Below, piece after piece: positions 35,933 through 48,881 of a DNA stretch of 64,000 nucleotides; positions within the stretch are counted from its first letter, which is position 1, and each line of letters starts with the position of its first letter. The position numbers and the translations under genes are program-made. Below the pieces are notes generated by a model. The model made no database searches. It had not been told where the DNA came from and saw nothing but the letters and a program-made list of their open reading frames with translations. The stretch comes from Punica granatum (Eukaryota; Streptophyta; Magnoliopsida; Myrtales; Lythraceae), in assembly GCF_007655135.1 (NCBI RefSeq), contig NC_045132.1, positions 25,910,354 to 25,974,353 of the forward strand, written 5' to 3'.

Positions 35933-38503
35933 AAGCATATAGTCAATAAAAATTTCGAAAGAAACCGAAGACAAGTAATAGCAACGAATCATTAATAGAC
36001 AATTAATACAAATATATAAAGAAACCCAAGACAAATATTAACAAGCAATCAATAATACATAAAACATAACCAATAAACAACTAAATCTGATACTATCACA
36101 GATAAATAAAGAAAACATAACAGAAAACTCATGATAAAAAAATATTTCTCTTCTATAATGACCCACATCTATTACTAGCAAATGCACTAGCAACTTCTCA
36201 TTCACTTCTACTTTGCAACAAAAAATCAATCGAGCCGTTATTAAACCACGAATGATCCAAAAGAACACAGAATATCATAATAACTGCATAAACCACATAT
36301 CAAACAGAATCTCCATACACCACATATGCACAAATACTATCAACAGGAGTTACAAACAATTCCAGTTTACAATCAAAGATTTGGAACTTCAAAATGAATA
36401 TGCAATGTGAACAAAACCAGGATGCAGCAAGGAGCACATAAAAATAAACTTTCTGACTTCGGCCGCCAAGAAGAGCAGTTCCCGACAAATAAATAGCTAA
36501 AGTCCCGTAACTTGTACGCTTAACCATTTGTCTCTTCATCGCAACTAAAAGACTTTCTTGTCACAGAAAGATAAATTTTAAGGACAGTACGTCCATGTTA
36601 ATCTACAACAACTAACAATGATTGAGAACCTCATACACCCGATTACAGAAAGTGCAACTTAAAAGTAATATTATACATGGCTGATTTTCTTCACAGAATC
36701 AAGCAAGAACTACTCTAGGCAAGGTTAACATAACAGTTAACCCTATACAAGAAACACTTTAGTCACAACCCATATATTTTCATAATGACCAACTCATATC
36801 AAGAATTGCCGCCCCGGAAGCAAACATCAGACGCTTTTAACCTAAAGAAACGCATACATCAACGCACAATGAAACTGGGGGAAGCCAAATATTTTCCAGA
36901 TTACATCTAAAGAACTACATAGGACATCAGAATTCCGAATGTATCACTAGATACAAAAATCGGCCCGAATCTATGTTTTAAAAAAAAATGAAATTTTGTG
37001 GAGAAAGCAGAGTGATTGGAGAGTGAACAAAACAGAAAATGGAAAGAAAAGAACCCGACCAGAATGTGGAATTTGACCTGGTTCCTGATCTAAGGCACAT
37101 GAAATCGTGAGAAGGCAAGGCAGGGATGTGAGGGACTCACCGGAAGACCACCTCGAATAGTGAGAAGGTGTCATGCCTAAAATTATGTGGTGTAATAGGT
37201 ATAACCATCCAAAACCATGCCTTAAACTAATGCAACTCATATATAACCAAAACATCTCACATATAACTGAACCATGTCTTGATTACACTAACCAAACCAA
37301 AAGAAAGATTAAACTGGCAAATCGACCAGCCAAAACCAAAAAGCAGGAAAGATGCTCTGGTTACCAATTCAATTATTTACACCAAGAAGCAGCAAATATG
37401 CTCTGGTTACCAAGTCAACCATCAAAAACCAAATAAGCAGCAGACATTGTATGAATGATTTTACGCTAATCATGAAATTTAGTCAGAATGATTCTACGCT
37501 AATTTTTCTAAAAGCTATTAAGTTGCATGGAGCTCGAGATGAGCGCTGTCGGGATCAGATTCAAAAAATAACAAAAATTAAGATATGAAACAAAGAAAAG
37601 GAGAAACTGCACATCCATGGCATAAACCAAGCTACTCGAAATGCATCAAATTCGTGAGACCTTCACTTCCGTTGCAGGTTTCACAGAAAAAAAGATTACT
37701 CAATCGAGTTTCACAATCGAGAGAGATAGACATGGTCAGTAAATAACTGATCCCTCGAGAATGGATTTGAGATAGCACCAGTACATTCAACCTCACGAAC
37801 ATGCGACAATAAAGCATCATTCAATATTGGAATGATCGACCCATGACAATGGAAAAATCATAAATCAATAGCAAAAGCTCAAAATTGCAGTCTAGGCGTT
37901 TATACACAAACATCCATTACACGATATCGTAATGAAATTCTCCAATTTATAGATCTTTGAAGTAACGGTGCAATATGAGCGAGAGATGCTAAGTGCCACT
38001 TGCTATTCTTGTTTGTTGATGTTTCATAAATAGCATTTTAGTGTACTGGTCTCGTAAATGATATCCGGTTACTGTTCTAGCACCATCCTTCCGCCTTCGA
38101 TGATTAGAATCGACATTATCCATTAATTACGTTGTCCTTCTAACTTCTGCTCCTGTTGAGTCCGCTAACCACGGTCCCTATCAATATAATAATTAACAAA
38201 AACAAAAACAATATAAAATTTTTGCTAGAGAAAAAAAAAGTAATTATAGCGTGAAAAGGCAGTGCAATATGAAAAGAAGGGGAAAGGGAGATATTCGACG
38301 ACAACTAATGTATGCTTTTGCGACCTTTCGAAAATAGCAAGAGCCCATCTGGTACAATTATTCAGATATTTGTACCCTTACTATTTTCATCGTCTCGTCA
38401 AGATCTTCCCCACCCTTCAAATTCGCAACCGTGATTGGCTGATTCTCGAACAGAAATAAAGACAAAAGGCATAGCAAATGGGCTTCTGCCTCCTAATTTA
38501 CCG
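35933..38503. other. Intergenic region, no supported gene
   Basis: No conserved protein pattern on either strand. A short imperfect tandem repeat around 37310-37440 contains CTCTGGTTACCAA twice. The region may contain earlier exons or decayed parts of the MYB/SANT-like gene to its left, but none could be identified. Confidence 0.35.
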
Positions 38504-38512
38504 AAAAATAAA
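38504..38512. repeat. 9-bp target-site duplication, left
   Basis: AAAAATAAA, repeated at 40005-40013 on the other side of the Mutator-like element. The low-complexity sequence weakens the evidence a little. Confidence 0.65.
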
Positions 38513-40004
38513 TGGTAAATTACACGCACAAAAAACCCTAATTTTGTGATTTGTCTTAATTTTGACACAACTTTTTATTTTTGACATAAAAAATCACAAG
38601 TTTTCATTTCCGTCTCAAATATGGCACGCCGTTCGTCTTCCGTCACATTTTCCGTTTAAATGCCAACGTGGACGATAACAACATCCAATGAACCCCAGCT
38701 TGCCAATGGAACAGTGAAATGTGTACTATTATGATTTTGAAAAAATAAAAATGAACCCCTCATTCTTTTAATTTTGCAAATTTGTCCCAATCTCTCTACC
38801 CATTATCACTTTTATTTGACCCCAAATTGATCGAGCAAGCTCCATTTATCTCAGTCATACACGGTTAGCTGAACTAAGGATTTAAGAAGCTCATATGGCA
38901 CTCTATGTGTCAGGAATGAGCCAAATATAAAGAATAGATCGATTTGAAGTTGCTGCTGCGAGGAGGAGTTCGCGGGTGCTGTGAGGGGGAGCCACTGGCT
39001 TCAATGGTCTACTGCGAGACTAAGCTGAGGCAGTTTGCAGCAGCTGGACTCTGGAAAGCCAAGAAGGTTGGGCTTAATTGGAGAGGGACGAGCTGTTGCT
39101 ATCGTCGGAGTTATGGGAAGAGGTAGGAGATCGTGAAACTCAGTGTTGCCATGGAGGAGTTGCTGCCAAGGAAAAAGAGAGAGATAGAGTGAGAGACAGA
39201 GATGGGGCAGAGATAAACAAAAGTAGAGGAAGATAGAGCAATCGATAAGAGACAGGCACTTAGCTTGAGGCTCGAGGGAAGGAGGAGTTGTAGCTGCAAC
39301 TTGTGATGGAGGAGATGGGGCGACAGCAACAACAGGGGGAAGGAGGAACCTACATAAGCTGTTGACATGGGAATCGTCACAGCCGCGAAGAAGGGAGTTG
39401 GAAAAGGGGTGTTCGGTGTCGGAGCTGATGCTACTGGCCTCAGCTTCACTGAACGGAGGAAGTATGTGAGCTGGTGGTGGCAGAGCCAAACTCAATGCTG
39501 AGAAGCAGGAGCTTCCGAGCAGATCGGAGACACATAGGACTAGGAGCCGCCATGATGAGCTCGGGATCGAGGTAGAGGAGTTTGAGATGGCGACCACTGG
39601 AGGAGTGGATGGTGGCGTTGGGAAGACGATGAAGAGATGATGCCGGTGTCAACGATGATCGGGTGACGGTAGGAAGGGAGGGAGAGAGAAAGAGAGAGTT
39701 ACCGAAGAGAAGTGTTGGGGAGAGAAATTAGGGCAAATTTGCAAAATTAAAAGAATGAGGGGGTTCATTTTTATTTTTTGGAAATCATAATGGTACATAT
39801 GTCACTTTTCCATTGGCAAGCTGAGGTTGATTAGATGTTGTTACCGTCCACGTTGGAATTTAAAAGGAAAATGTGATAGAAGACGAATAGCGTGTCATAT
39901 TTAAGGCAAAAATGAAAACTTGTGATTTTTTATGTTAAAAATGAAAATTTGTGTCAAAATTGAGACAAATCCCAAAACTATGGTTCTTTTTGTGCAATTT
40001 ACCC
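38513..40004. mobile_element. Mutator-like element with about 285-bp terminal inverted repeats
   Basis: The 1,492-bp element begins TGGTAAATTACACGCAC and ends with the reverse complement of GGGTAAATTGCACAAAAA. The arms 38513-38797 and about 39718-40004 align along about 285 bases at high identity by eye (roughly 85-90%). A 9-bp AAAAATAAA duplication flanks it. The interior (about 38800-39715) is GC-richer and holds a 198-codon minus-strand frame (39001-39597) rich in Ser, Pro and Leu with no recognisable domain. No transposase is present, so it is non-autonomous; the interior may be captured sequence. Confidence 0.78.
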
Positions 40005-40013
40005 AAAAATAAA
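40005..40013. repeat. 9-bp target-site duplication, right
   Basis: AAAAATAAA, copy of 38504-38512. Confidence 0.65.
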
Positions 40014-40139
40014 AAGGCTTATAACAAATATAAGAAGAGAACATGAAAATTAAAAGTGCCTTCTAATTAAAAATATAGTTTGGGCAAATAGTTTTTTTAA
40101 ATAACTCATAGGAATTCTCGATTATTAAAAAAAAGCACT

Positions 40140-40295
40140 GTAAAATAAAGTTTAGCATAGTGGCACGTCCTCCCTGATAATCAAGAAGTTTCAGGTTCGA
40201 TATTCGTGGCGGAATTATTCATGCTCATTTATTTGTCATTAGAATTTCTATTTTATTATATTAGATTATAAATCTTCTTATAAAAAAGAAAATTG
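40140..40295 (+). repeat. SINE-like tRNA-derived repeat, copy 3
   Basis: TTTAGCATAGTGGCACG (A-box-like), then AGGTTCGATATTCG (B-box-like), then the family tail TTCTATTTTATTATATTAGA and a short A-rich end. Confidence 0.55.
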
Positions 40296-42210
40296 CGAGG
40301 TACAAATAGAGATCAAAAGATATCGAAGATGGCACACAAAAAATAACAGCAAAGCAAGTGCAAGGAAAAATAAAGAGTAGCTCTACAACGAAGCAATGGA
40401 ATAAGAGCATTTAATCAATATGAGTTGGTTCAAACAGTTTAAAAATTTTTTCCTTCAATAAGTCTTGGGTTCAAGTCATGTGAATGTAGAAAATCTATAC
40501 TGAAAGAGTTTTACCCCTTTAATAAATCGATTCATTAATCAGAACCCGTTAGATTTTCGGATATTAAGTTTCACGTCAATAAAACAAAACAAAAAAAAAG
40601 AGTCAAAGACTTTTTTGACCCTGATTAAGCAAACAGTTAGTAGAAGCGCGGATAGATGAATCATGTGTCTCTGTATATTTATCATAAGAAATAACTTTTA
40701 GCAATCCAATCACATTTACGGTCCAAAAAGAGGGACCTAATCACCTTCTAACATGTGTAATATTTTGCCTACTTTAAGGGGAAGATTCATTTGCGCTTTG
40801 TCCTCGAGCCTGCTTTGAATGCAAGCATGACACATTGTGAGGGTTTGCAAGCAGGGTAAGGTAAGCCAATATAGCCAGGGAGCTTCTCTTTATTTGCTTC
40901 TTCGGTGGTCACAACTCACATCTGTTCATGTTCTTATATTGTATTATATATATATTGTATATAACTAAAATTTTATGACAATCGGAATACGTAGTGGTAA
41001 GTAATCATCAAATTTCAAAAGTTAGTTCCGGCACAAATTTAATGAATCCCAATTGATCGATTCCAAGGTGACATTCAATCTCCGCGTATATGCCTTGTAG
41101 AGTCGGTGCATATGTACGGATATGAGGTATGAACTAGTGGCACTGTACGTCGTATCATATACATGTACCAACTCGATCGATATAAGAGGGTGTTTCTCTC
41201 TAGTCCATTGGCTCCAAGTGTTATTCTTGATCCCAAAGGTGCCCTTTTGGACAAAACTTTTCTCGTGTGATTTTCCATCTCCTTTTTGCATAATCGGATG
41301 TGTAAGCTTTCTGGGATGCTCCTTCGACAATATCTAAGGAAAGCAAAAAAAGAGTAGGGAGAAAGATATTATTGCCATGGCACAGCATTCAAAAATCTTC
41401 ACAAAAATTGGTTTCCACCATTGCAAGTTGTAAAACAATTCCCTTTATCGAATGGCTTAGGAGCGAAGAAATGAAGCACGAGTTGTAACACAATGCACGG
41501 TTATTCCTATAACCAAATGTTTTTGCCTATTTATCCTTATTTAGGTGAATCATGGAATATATGCGTGCGGTGCTAAAATCAACATCTTAGTCTACCGAAA
41601 AAAAAATCAACATCTTAAGTAATTAACCTTTAAAAAAAAATTGCCCATGGAAGAAACGGTTGAGAATAATATATATTGTGAGCTATACATATATGGATGA
41701 AATCCATTATCCGCCATCAATTGGGGAATCACATGACTTGGAGGGACGAAAAAGGGCACACAAATATAATCTGCAGTTCCATGAATCACATGACTTGTTG
41801 CTTGATGAGCAAATCTATATTTTCCAATAAATTTGTCCTGGTATATCACAATTTTCATTTTAAACAACCATAACGATTCATTAATCTGATTTACAATTGA
41901 CCGATCATATCTATATATGCAAGATCTTCCCTTTTTACTTGACCCAAAAACAAAATTCTTCCCTTTTTTCGATTACAATGGATGACCATTTTTCATTAAT
42001 ATAGGACACGGAAAATTAATTTCTTACTAAAATCTCTCGCTCTATCTTCTTTATGGTGGGATTACCGAGAATTTCCTTTAACTCTATTGGCTGAAATTAA
42101 TTTCGGCTTGCGTATTGATTTGGTCTTATCCCTTACCATGAGATGATTCCAATAATGGCAAGAAAAAAGTCAACTTTTTTATAAGTTCAAAACACAATTT
42201 TTTTATCAAA
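40296..42210. other. Intergenic region, no supported gene
   Basis: Non-coding by inspection. A second type of tRNA-like motif (TTGGGTTCAAGTCATG) occurs near 40466 and may mark another SINE-like remnant. An (AT)n-like run lies at 40945-40965. Confidence 0.4.
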
Positions 42211-42366
42211 GAAAGTATAGTATAATAGTGTACGTACTCGCCTGTCAATCAAGAGATTGTAAATTCGATATTCGTTATTGGACTATATGTATCTATTTAT
42301 TAGATATTAAACTTTTTATTTTATTATATTAGACCTATATATCTCCTCTTAACTGAAAAAAAAAAT
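42211..42366 (+). repeat. SINE-like tRNA-derived repeat, copy 4
   Basis: Shares AATTCGATATTCG and TTTTATTTTATTATATTAGA with copy 3 and ends in a run of ten or so A residues at about 42355-42365, right next to the tandem duplication that starts at 42367. Confidence 0.55.
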
Positions 42367-42912
42367 CTTTCTGGGCCTCGTCCTCATAATTCACCTCCAA
42401 AAACACAAACTTTTGACTAAAATCCAAAGTCTATGTTATCACCAACAGTAATGGTTTAGTAATTCCATATTTACTCTCAAGTAGTTTGGTAACCTAAAAT
42501 TCCAAATTTAAATTCCTCTTATGCATTTGTGTGAAAACATTTGCTAAAAGTGTACTTTTTGTTTAGACTTGAGGAAATAGACTTGAGGAACATCAATATT
42601 AGGTCTTTAGTGGTGCTATATATTTTGACGAGACCAATACTTTCTGGGCCTCGGCCTCATAATTCACCCCCAAAAACACAGACTTTTGACTAGAATCCAA
42701 AGTCTATGTTATCACCAAAAGTAAACGGTTTAGTAATTGCATATTTACTCTCAAGTAGTTTGGTAATCCCAAAATTTCAAATTCAAATCCCTCTTATGCA
42801 TTTGTGTGAAAACATTTGATAGAAGTGCACTTTTTGTTTAGACTTGAGGAAATAGACTCGAGGAATTCCAATACTAGGCCGTTAGTGGTGCTATATATAT
42901 CGACTGGACCAA
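42367..42912. repeat. Tandem duplication, two 273-bp units
   Basis: Unit 1 is 42367-42639 and unit 2 is 42640-42912. Each starts CTTTCTGGGCCTCG and ends GACCAATA. They differ by scattered substitutions and small indels (about 8-10% by eye). No coding potential. The duplication begins just after the SINE-like tail. Confidence 0.8.
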
Positions 42913-45900
42913 TACTTGTGCAGGTTGTTAAACTTGTCTGATATGTTCATTGATGAACATGAGATTCTGAATATTGCGTAGCGAAACGCGGTAAGATCGC
43001 CACTATTGCCTTCCATTATTTTATTCGTTTTTGAAAAAAAAAAAAAGAAAAAAAAATCCAAGTCTATGCTTGAGCTGGATACATGAATATCACAACACAT
43101 GTATTTGGTATAGTACTTGGAATATCGGGAAGAAACACAAATCTTGCACACTTCTGCGAGTATCCCTGGATTGGTGTTAAAATCTTGGGACAAAAACCTT
43201 CCTCTCGACATGTATGTGTGTGTGTGAGTAGAGTCTATACACGTATGGAAGAGCCTTTTGACTTGGGGTGAGGAGGAGGACAAATCCTTACAAGGCTACG
43301 TACGTATAGGAAGGGAAGGCCATGACAACCTGTCGAATAACGGTCCACCCGGCCCCCTCCTACTAGTCCATGTAATCCTCACTTAACACGACCACATGAT
43401 TGTGCTTATAAATTCGATCGATCGAGAGATGAGACATCACTAAACCCTTTGATGGGCGCTCTTGCTTTTTGTTTGTGCCCGATCCTTTATGGATTTGTTA
43501 TCTCTTTCTTGGAAATTTTGCTGCACCTTTTCCCGATCCTAATATTTTTCACCCTGCACCTCCAGCGAGGATGTCGGTATTTCCCGTACTTCTAACATAA
43601 TGTTTCACAGGTCCAGCTAGTTACATCGACTGTACTGGAATCTTCGGTTGTCACAACCATTATTTATGTCGGCTTGTCTATGCCTGGAATCGGGGACAAG
43701 ATCAATCTTGATCGGTTGAACATGAATAAATAGCAGCAGTGACAATCCGAGGAGGCCCACCGCACCATTGGCAGTGGTCATACGTGCGATCAACTGCTAT
43801 GCATGGCATGGGAGGAAAAGAGAGGGAGAATTGAATGGATGAGGAATTGATATGGGCCTTTCGATTTTTGAGTTATATGGACCTTCGGATTTTGGGCTGA
43901 TGAAATAAGCGGTCTTGATTGGACTGCAGCTTTTATTGACCAGCAGGGACCATATTCCTCTCAACCTTCAATTTCATTTTGGGACCTGCATGCCATGCCA
44001 TGCAACTTGATATCAGTACCCGGTAACTTCATCAAAAAACTAACCCGTCCTGGGAACAGTTTTCGAGTCAATTGGGACGAGAGTATCCACTTATTGTATA
44101 ACCAGTCCTTTGACAATGCCTCTTGGAACGCAGCAATTCTAAGTACCCACTTATCATTTACTGATCATACTGTATCATTTTACTTCTTCTTAACACCGTA
44201 AGATTCTGAATTCAATTCATTTTATCGAAATTTCTTATACATATCTTCGTATTTATTAAAAAGAAAAACCGAGAAGCCTCCAGCTTCGTGTCGACTCCAT
44301 GCATGCGAGTAAATGCCGACCGGCTAAGCTCAGACTGCGAGACTTGCAAGGCTGGCGGCTGATCATCAGTAGTTGACTCGGGATTAATATTCAGCTCCTC
44401 CAGCTGATCAACACGACAAGTTGCAGGCCTGTTTCTATCTACATACATACATTACATAAATATTTGTAGCTTCCATTTCCTTTTTTTTTTTCCATTTATT
44501 GTGCACCATCCGATATTTAGAACTCCATTCAAAATCGAGTTGAGTCACTTATTAAGAAATAAAGCTCTCTCTGCATGAATTTCTTCCATTCGCAATACTC
44601 TCCAACTCGATGCCTTAAGAGAAATAAACGTTAAACTATATGAACAAATTTACATTGGTCCAGCATTCATTTCTTTAATTTGCCCCTTACAAAATCTTTA
44701 TCTTAATCTTAATATACACAAAAACGCGTCCATCGAAAGGAGGTGAAGCCACGTGTCTCTTATTTAATTTTTTTCATTCCTAAACTTTTCTCTGCTAGTT
44801 TTTTAAGGTTTCTTCCACAAACTTCTATTATTTTTCATTTTTATCCATTCTTGTAATCTTGTTTCTTACATCCTCCAAACGAATTCCACAGTTAGCACGT
44901 CTTAGCTATCTATTTAGTTAATTAAAACATGCAAGTCCAGCAAAAGTAGAGCACGTATTATTTTAATACTGGCGTGTATTTGTTTTCATCAAAATGACAC
45001 TTTGTACAACTTCTGTCTATATAAAATTAGTGGAGAATGAAACCATAAAATGGATCATATTGGAGCATTTGTCTAAATAATGTTTCTCAATTTGTAATAT
45101 CTCGAGTTCTAACCAATCACTGAATATGTTTATCCTCCTTTCTATATCATAACACAATGAAAAGCTAGCTCAGCTTCCTTTAATTATATATTCATAAATA
45201 TAACATTACATTAATGCCAAAATTTTGACATTATTATTTCATCTTTTTTCTTTTTGCTATCATATCGTAATGCGTGATGTAATCATGTTGGTTAAAGTAG
45301 CAATAAAATTTTCGATTAGGAAAAAACAAATTGATAATTTCCAGACTGCATAGGATATGACGACGTAGTTGCCTTTCCTTTGAAGTGACTCAACTCTGCC
45401 TCCTGCGTAGCTAAGTTTTGCTTTGCTGCTGCTTTGAACGCCCGCAGTCGCAGAAAATTAGTGCCTATGCATGGGACAATTCATGCACGCACACCGCCCC
45501 GAGATGGCGTGCATGTGCCCTTCCTTTCAGGAGTTGTCTTTATTTTTATTTTTTTGTCACTTTTTATTTCTATTTAAATTGTTGACCAAAAAAATACACC
45601 AATAAAACAATTACTATAAATATATAAAAACTGATAAGTGCGAAGATTAAACACCCACTTCCTAATCAATCGATTTTTCCGTATCTCTATCATTAATGTG
45701 TTCAGCCCTCATAGTCCATACTCTTAATATACATACACTCAACGCGTTTTAGATATTAGTCTACGTTATTTCTAATTTTTTACATAGTTAAAATTGTAAA
45801 ATATTAAAGTTCACTCAATTTATTTTTTCCTCGAAACATAAAGTATTGATTCAAATTTAATGTATCAAATATCCTATAAATATAAACATAAATAGTTTAT

Positions 45901-47300
45901 ATAATATATTTTCTACTCTTATTTCTTCCTACACCTTCTCCTAATCTATTATTTCTTACTCTCAATATGCTCTTACACATTGAAAGTGATGAGTATATTA
46001 TACATTTTATACATACTTATATTATATATTTTATTAATAGATATATTTCTTGTAATGTTATGTTATTTGATAATAATAACAATAATCTTATAAAAATTGA
46101 GATAGTTCTTTTTTATTACAATTTTATTATTCTTAATTCCATTGTATAATTTTTTTCTTTCATTATATGTATGCAGCACTATATATTTTACACTATCAAT
46201 TTCTGTTTAATTATTTGCCACAATTGTATTTATGTTTCATATGTTATTTAGGTTGATTATTTATTTTGAATACATATAAAATTATTATAAAAAGCACCGC
46301 ACAATATGCGGGAGCTCCATTTTGCCTACTCTAAGTTTTTTAAATTAAATTTTCTAAGAGCACGTTAACGTTTAGTATAAGGTAATTCATGAAGATTATT
46401 GAGAATATGGTTTTAAATTTGTTGGGCCCACCAAATTACCATGTTTGGTTGAATCAGATTACTAGTAATCTAAATATCCAAGATAATTCACCTTTTCGCA
46501 TAGTTAGTAAATTAATATACTTTACGAGCAAGCAGGTGACTACTAGATTATCACTCCATACCAAACATAATAATATAACATTATCAGTAATTTTAAAAGT
46601 GAAAATGTATCTCAGTGAAAATTTAAAATACCAGTAATCTTAAATAGTAATGCTCCAATCGCCATCAAAATGCTTTGCTGATTTTATTTTTAATAAAGCT
46701 AATGATATTTAGTTATTATATTAAAAATTGCAATATAAACATTAAAAGTTTTCTTGAAAATTCAAAAATTTTCAATTCATGAAAAAAAAAACTAAAATTG
46801 CCTTTAAAATAATAATAATAATTTAAATAATTACTTCTCGAATTCGCACAATGCACTAGCTACACTGCTGGTTTCATTCTTATTTTACTATTTGTGCCGG
46901 GTCAATTAATAAAATTCAATATATACAACACAACCAAGCTATTGAAATTCCATATGCACTAATCATATATATTATCTTGTTCAAACTGAAAACGTCTTCA
47001 GTTGCCCGTTGAGGATCTGTCGGCACCACATGCAAATGCCAACTTCAAAACGCAGTTTGAGTTTATATTAGTAGAAATAGTAATAATAAGTCTTTCAACC
47101 CCCCCAAAGAAAAAAAAGAAATAACAATAATAATAATAAATAAGAAGAAGTCAAAGCTCGACATGACAAACTGTGCTTCTCCTTCAATTCTTCTTCTGCA
47201 ACACCGACGCTACTCCCAAGTCGCACATTAATATAACCCAATCAATTCGATTAGATTATTGGCTCTTCAAGCAAATGAAATGAAAGTCATCTCTCTCGAG
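42913..47300. other. Gene-poor region upstream of the PUB22-type gene
   Basis: About 4.4 kb without a supported gene. A short hairpin (GCACCGCACAATATGCGGG, about 46295-46314) resembles a Helitron-type terminal hairpin, but no CTRR end follows. Frames at 42891-43283, 44212-44448 and 46389-46637 have no recognisable content. Confidence 0.4.
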
Positions 47301-47590
47301 CTTTCCTTCATTATATATATCACCTTCCAAAACATTGGAAATGGTCCCGATTTAATTTAATATTAATTTATTAGACCTTTTTTTTTCTGAATTTCCGTGT
47401 GTTGACTTTACCTTTATATTTATGATCCTCATATAAAGAGCCACGGCCCCTGTAACGAGAACTCTCATAATCAATGCATTGACAACCTCTAGGCGACTGG
47501 CCTCAACCCATACCACGATAACATTATACTTTCCATTCAAATCCCAGCAGCTATCATCAAGTCAGTCAATCCAAATTCATTTTCATCACT

Positions 47591-47597
47591 TATAAAG
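47591..47597 (+). promoter_or_regulatory. Possible TATA box of the PUB22-type gene
   Basis: TATAAAG lies only 34 bases before the ATG at 47631. If used, the leader would be about 10 nt. A second candidate, TATATATA at 47311-47320, would give a leader of about 290 nt. Sequence alone cannot decide. A TTGACTT W-box core lies at 47402-47408. Confidence 0.4.
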
Positions 47598-47630
47598 CCC
47601 TAGCGAGCTAGTTGCATTATTATCCATACT

Positions 47631-48881
47631 ATGGATGAAGCTGTAGAGATTCCCTCCCATTTCCTATGCCCCATCTCACTGCAGCTGATGAGGGATCCCG
47701 TCACGGTCTCGACCGGAATCACGTACGACCGAGAGAGCATCGAGAGGTGGCTCTACTCCTGCAAGAATGGCACGTGCCCCGTCACGAAGCAGCTGCTGTC
47801 CGACGCAGATCCCATCACCCCGAACCACACGCTCCGCCGGTTGATCCAGGGCTGGTGCACCCTCAACGCCTCCCAGGGGATCGAGCGGATCCCCACCCCG
47901 AAGGCCCCCATTGATAGGGCTCAGATCGCGAAGATCCTCACCGATGGCAGGAAACATGCCCATATGCGTCTTGCATGCCTCCAGCAGCTCAGGTCGATTG
48001 CCTCCGGAAGCGAGAGGAGCAGGAAGATCCTCGCCACCACAGAGTCGGGCGTTATGGAATTCCTCGTATCAATAATCATAAGTGATCACGAATCCACCAG
48101 TGTTATCGATGAAGCGCTGCACGTCCTACACAACCTCGACATTTCCGAATCCAACATCAAGAATCTCATGAAAAGCGGCAGTAGGGATGAGCTCGTGTCT
48201 GCTTTGGTTCGTGTAATGAAAACCAGCACAAACTACCAGTCGAGGGCACATGCGATAATTACTCTCAGATCGATCTTCAAGATCGCAGACCCAATGCAAC
48301 TGATCAACATTGAGCACGAGTTTTTCCAGGAGTTGGTCAGAGTTCTGTCGGATCAGATATCCCAGCAAGCCTCCAAAGCCACGCTGAAGCTCCTGGTGGA
48401 GCTTTGCCCTTGGGGCCGGAACCGGATCAAGGCCGTCGAGGGCGGGGCAGTCCCAGTCCTCATCGAACTCTTACTCAGCATCAATAACAATAGTCCCGAT
48501 AACAGGCGATCCTGTGAGCTAATACTGATCGTGTTGGACCAGCTCAGCGGGTGCGCAGATGGACGGGAAGAGCTGCTGAAGCACGGAGCTGGGCTGGCAA
48601 TCGTGTCGAAGAAGATCCTGAGGGTGTCACACGTGGCAAGCGACAGGGCCGTGAGGGTCTTGAGCTCGGTGTCGAGGTTCTCAGCGAACTCTAGGGTTCT
48701 TCAGGAGATGTTGCAAGTTGGGGTGGTGTCGAAGCTTTGCCTGGTGCTTCAGGTTGAGAGCAGCCCAAAGACGAAGGATAGGGCGAGGGAGATTCTCAAG
48801 TTGCATTCTAGGGTTTGGAGGAATTCTCCTTGCATTCCTTCTCATTTGTTATCATCTTATCCTTCTAATTCTTCATCATGA
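47631..48881 (+). CDS. PUB23: U-box/ARM-repeat E3 ubiquitin ligase, PUB22/PUB23 type
   Basis: Intronless gene for a 416-aa plant U-box protein. The U-box at about residues 5-80 starts IPSHFLCPISLQLMRDPV, continues with TGITYDRESIERWL and CPVTKQLL, and ends PNHTLRRLIQGWC. It recruits the E2 enzyme without zinc. The rest (about 110-400) is helical ARM-like repeat for substrate binding, with the family-typical LCPWGRNRIKAVEGGAVPVL and VSKKILRVSHVASDRAVRVL. Arabidopsis PUB22/23/24 limit pattern-triggered immunity (PUB22 targets the exocyst subunit EXO70B2), and PUB22/23 also act in drought signalling. The start MDEAVEIPSHF fits the family. It faces the related gene at 53400-54641 tail to tail. 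The substitution PUB22 or PUB23 cannot be resolved by eye. Coding DNA is much GC-richer than the surroundings, as is common for these genes. Confidence 0.93.
   Translation: MDEAVEIPSHFLCPISLQLMRDPVTVSTGITYDRESIERWLYSCKNGTCPVTKQLLSDADPITPNHTLRRLIQGWCTLNASQGIERIPTPKAPIDRAQIAKILTDGRKHAHMRLACLQQLRSIASGSERSRKILATTESGVMEFLVSIIISDHESTSVIDEALHVLHNLDISESNIKNLMKSGSRDELVSALVRVMKTSTNYQSRAHAIITLRSIFKIADPMQLINIEHEFFQELVRVLSDQISQQASKATLKLLVELCPWGRNRIKAVEGGAVPVLIELLLSINNNSPDNRRSCELILIVLDQLSGCADGREELLKHGAGLAIVSKKILRVSHVASDRAVRVLSSVSRFSANSRVLQEMLQVGVVSKLCLVLQVESSPKTKDRAREILKLHSRVWRNSPCIPSHLLSSYPSNSSS

Noticed and set aside
39001..39597. 198-codon minus-strand frame as a real gene
   Set aside because: Lies wholly between the inverted repeats of a Mutator-like element, is Ser/Pro/Leu-rich and has no recognised domain. 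Kept only as element interior.
46290..46320. Second Helitron-type terminal hairpin
   Set aside because: The hairpin GCACCGCACAATATGCGGG exists, but no CTRR terminus follows at the right distance on either strand.
47666..47963. Alternative frames overlapping the PUB22-type U-box
   Set aside because: The frame encoding the U-box and ARM repeats is clear; the others are GC-driven shadows.
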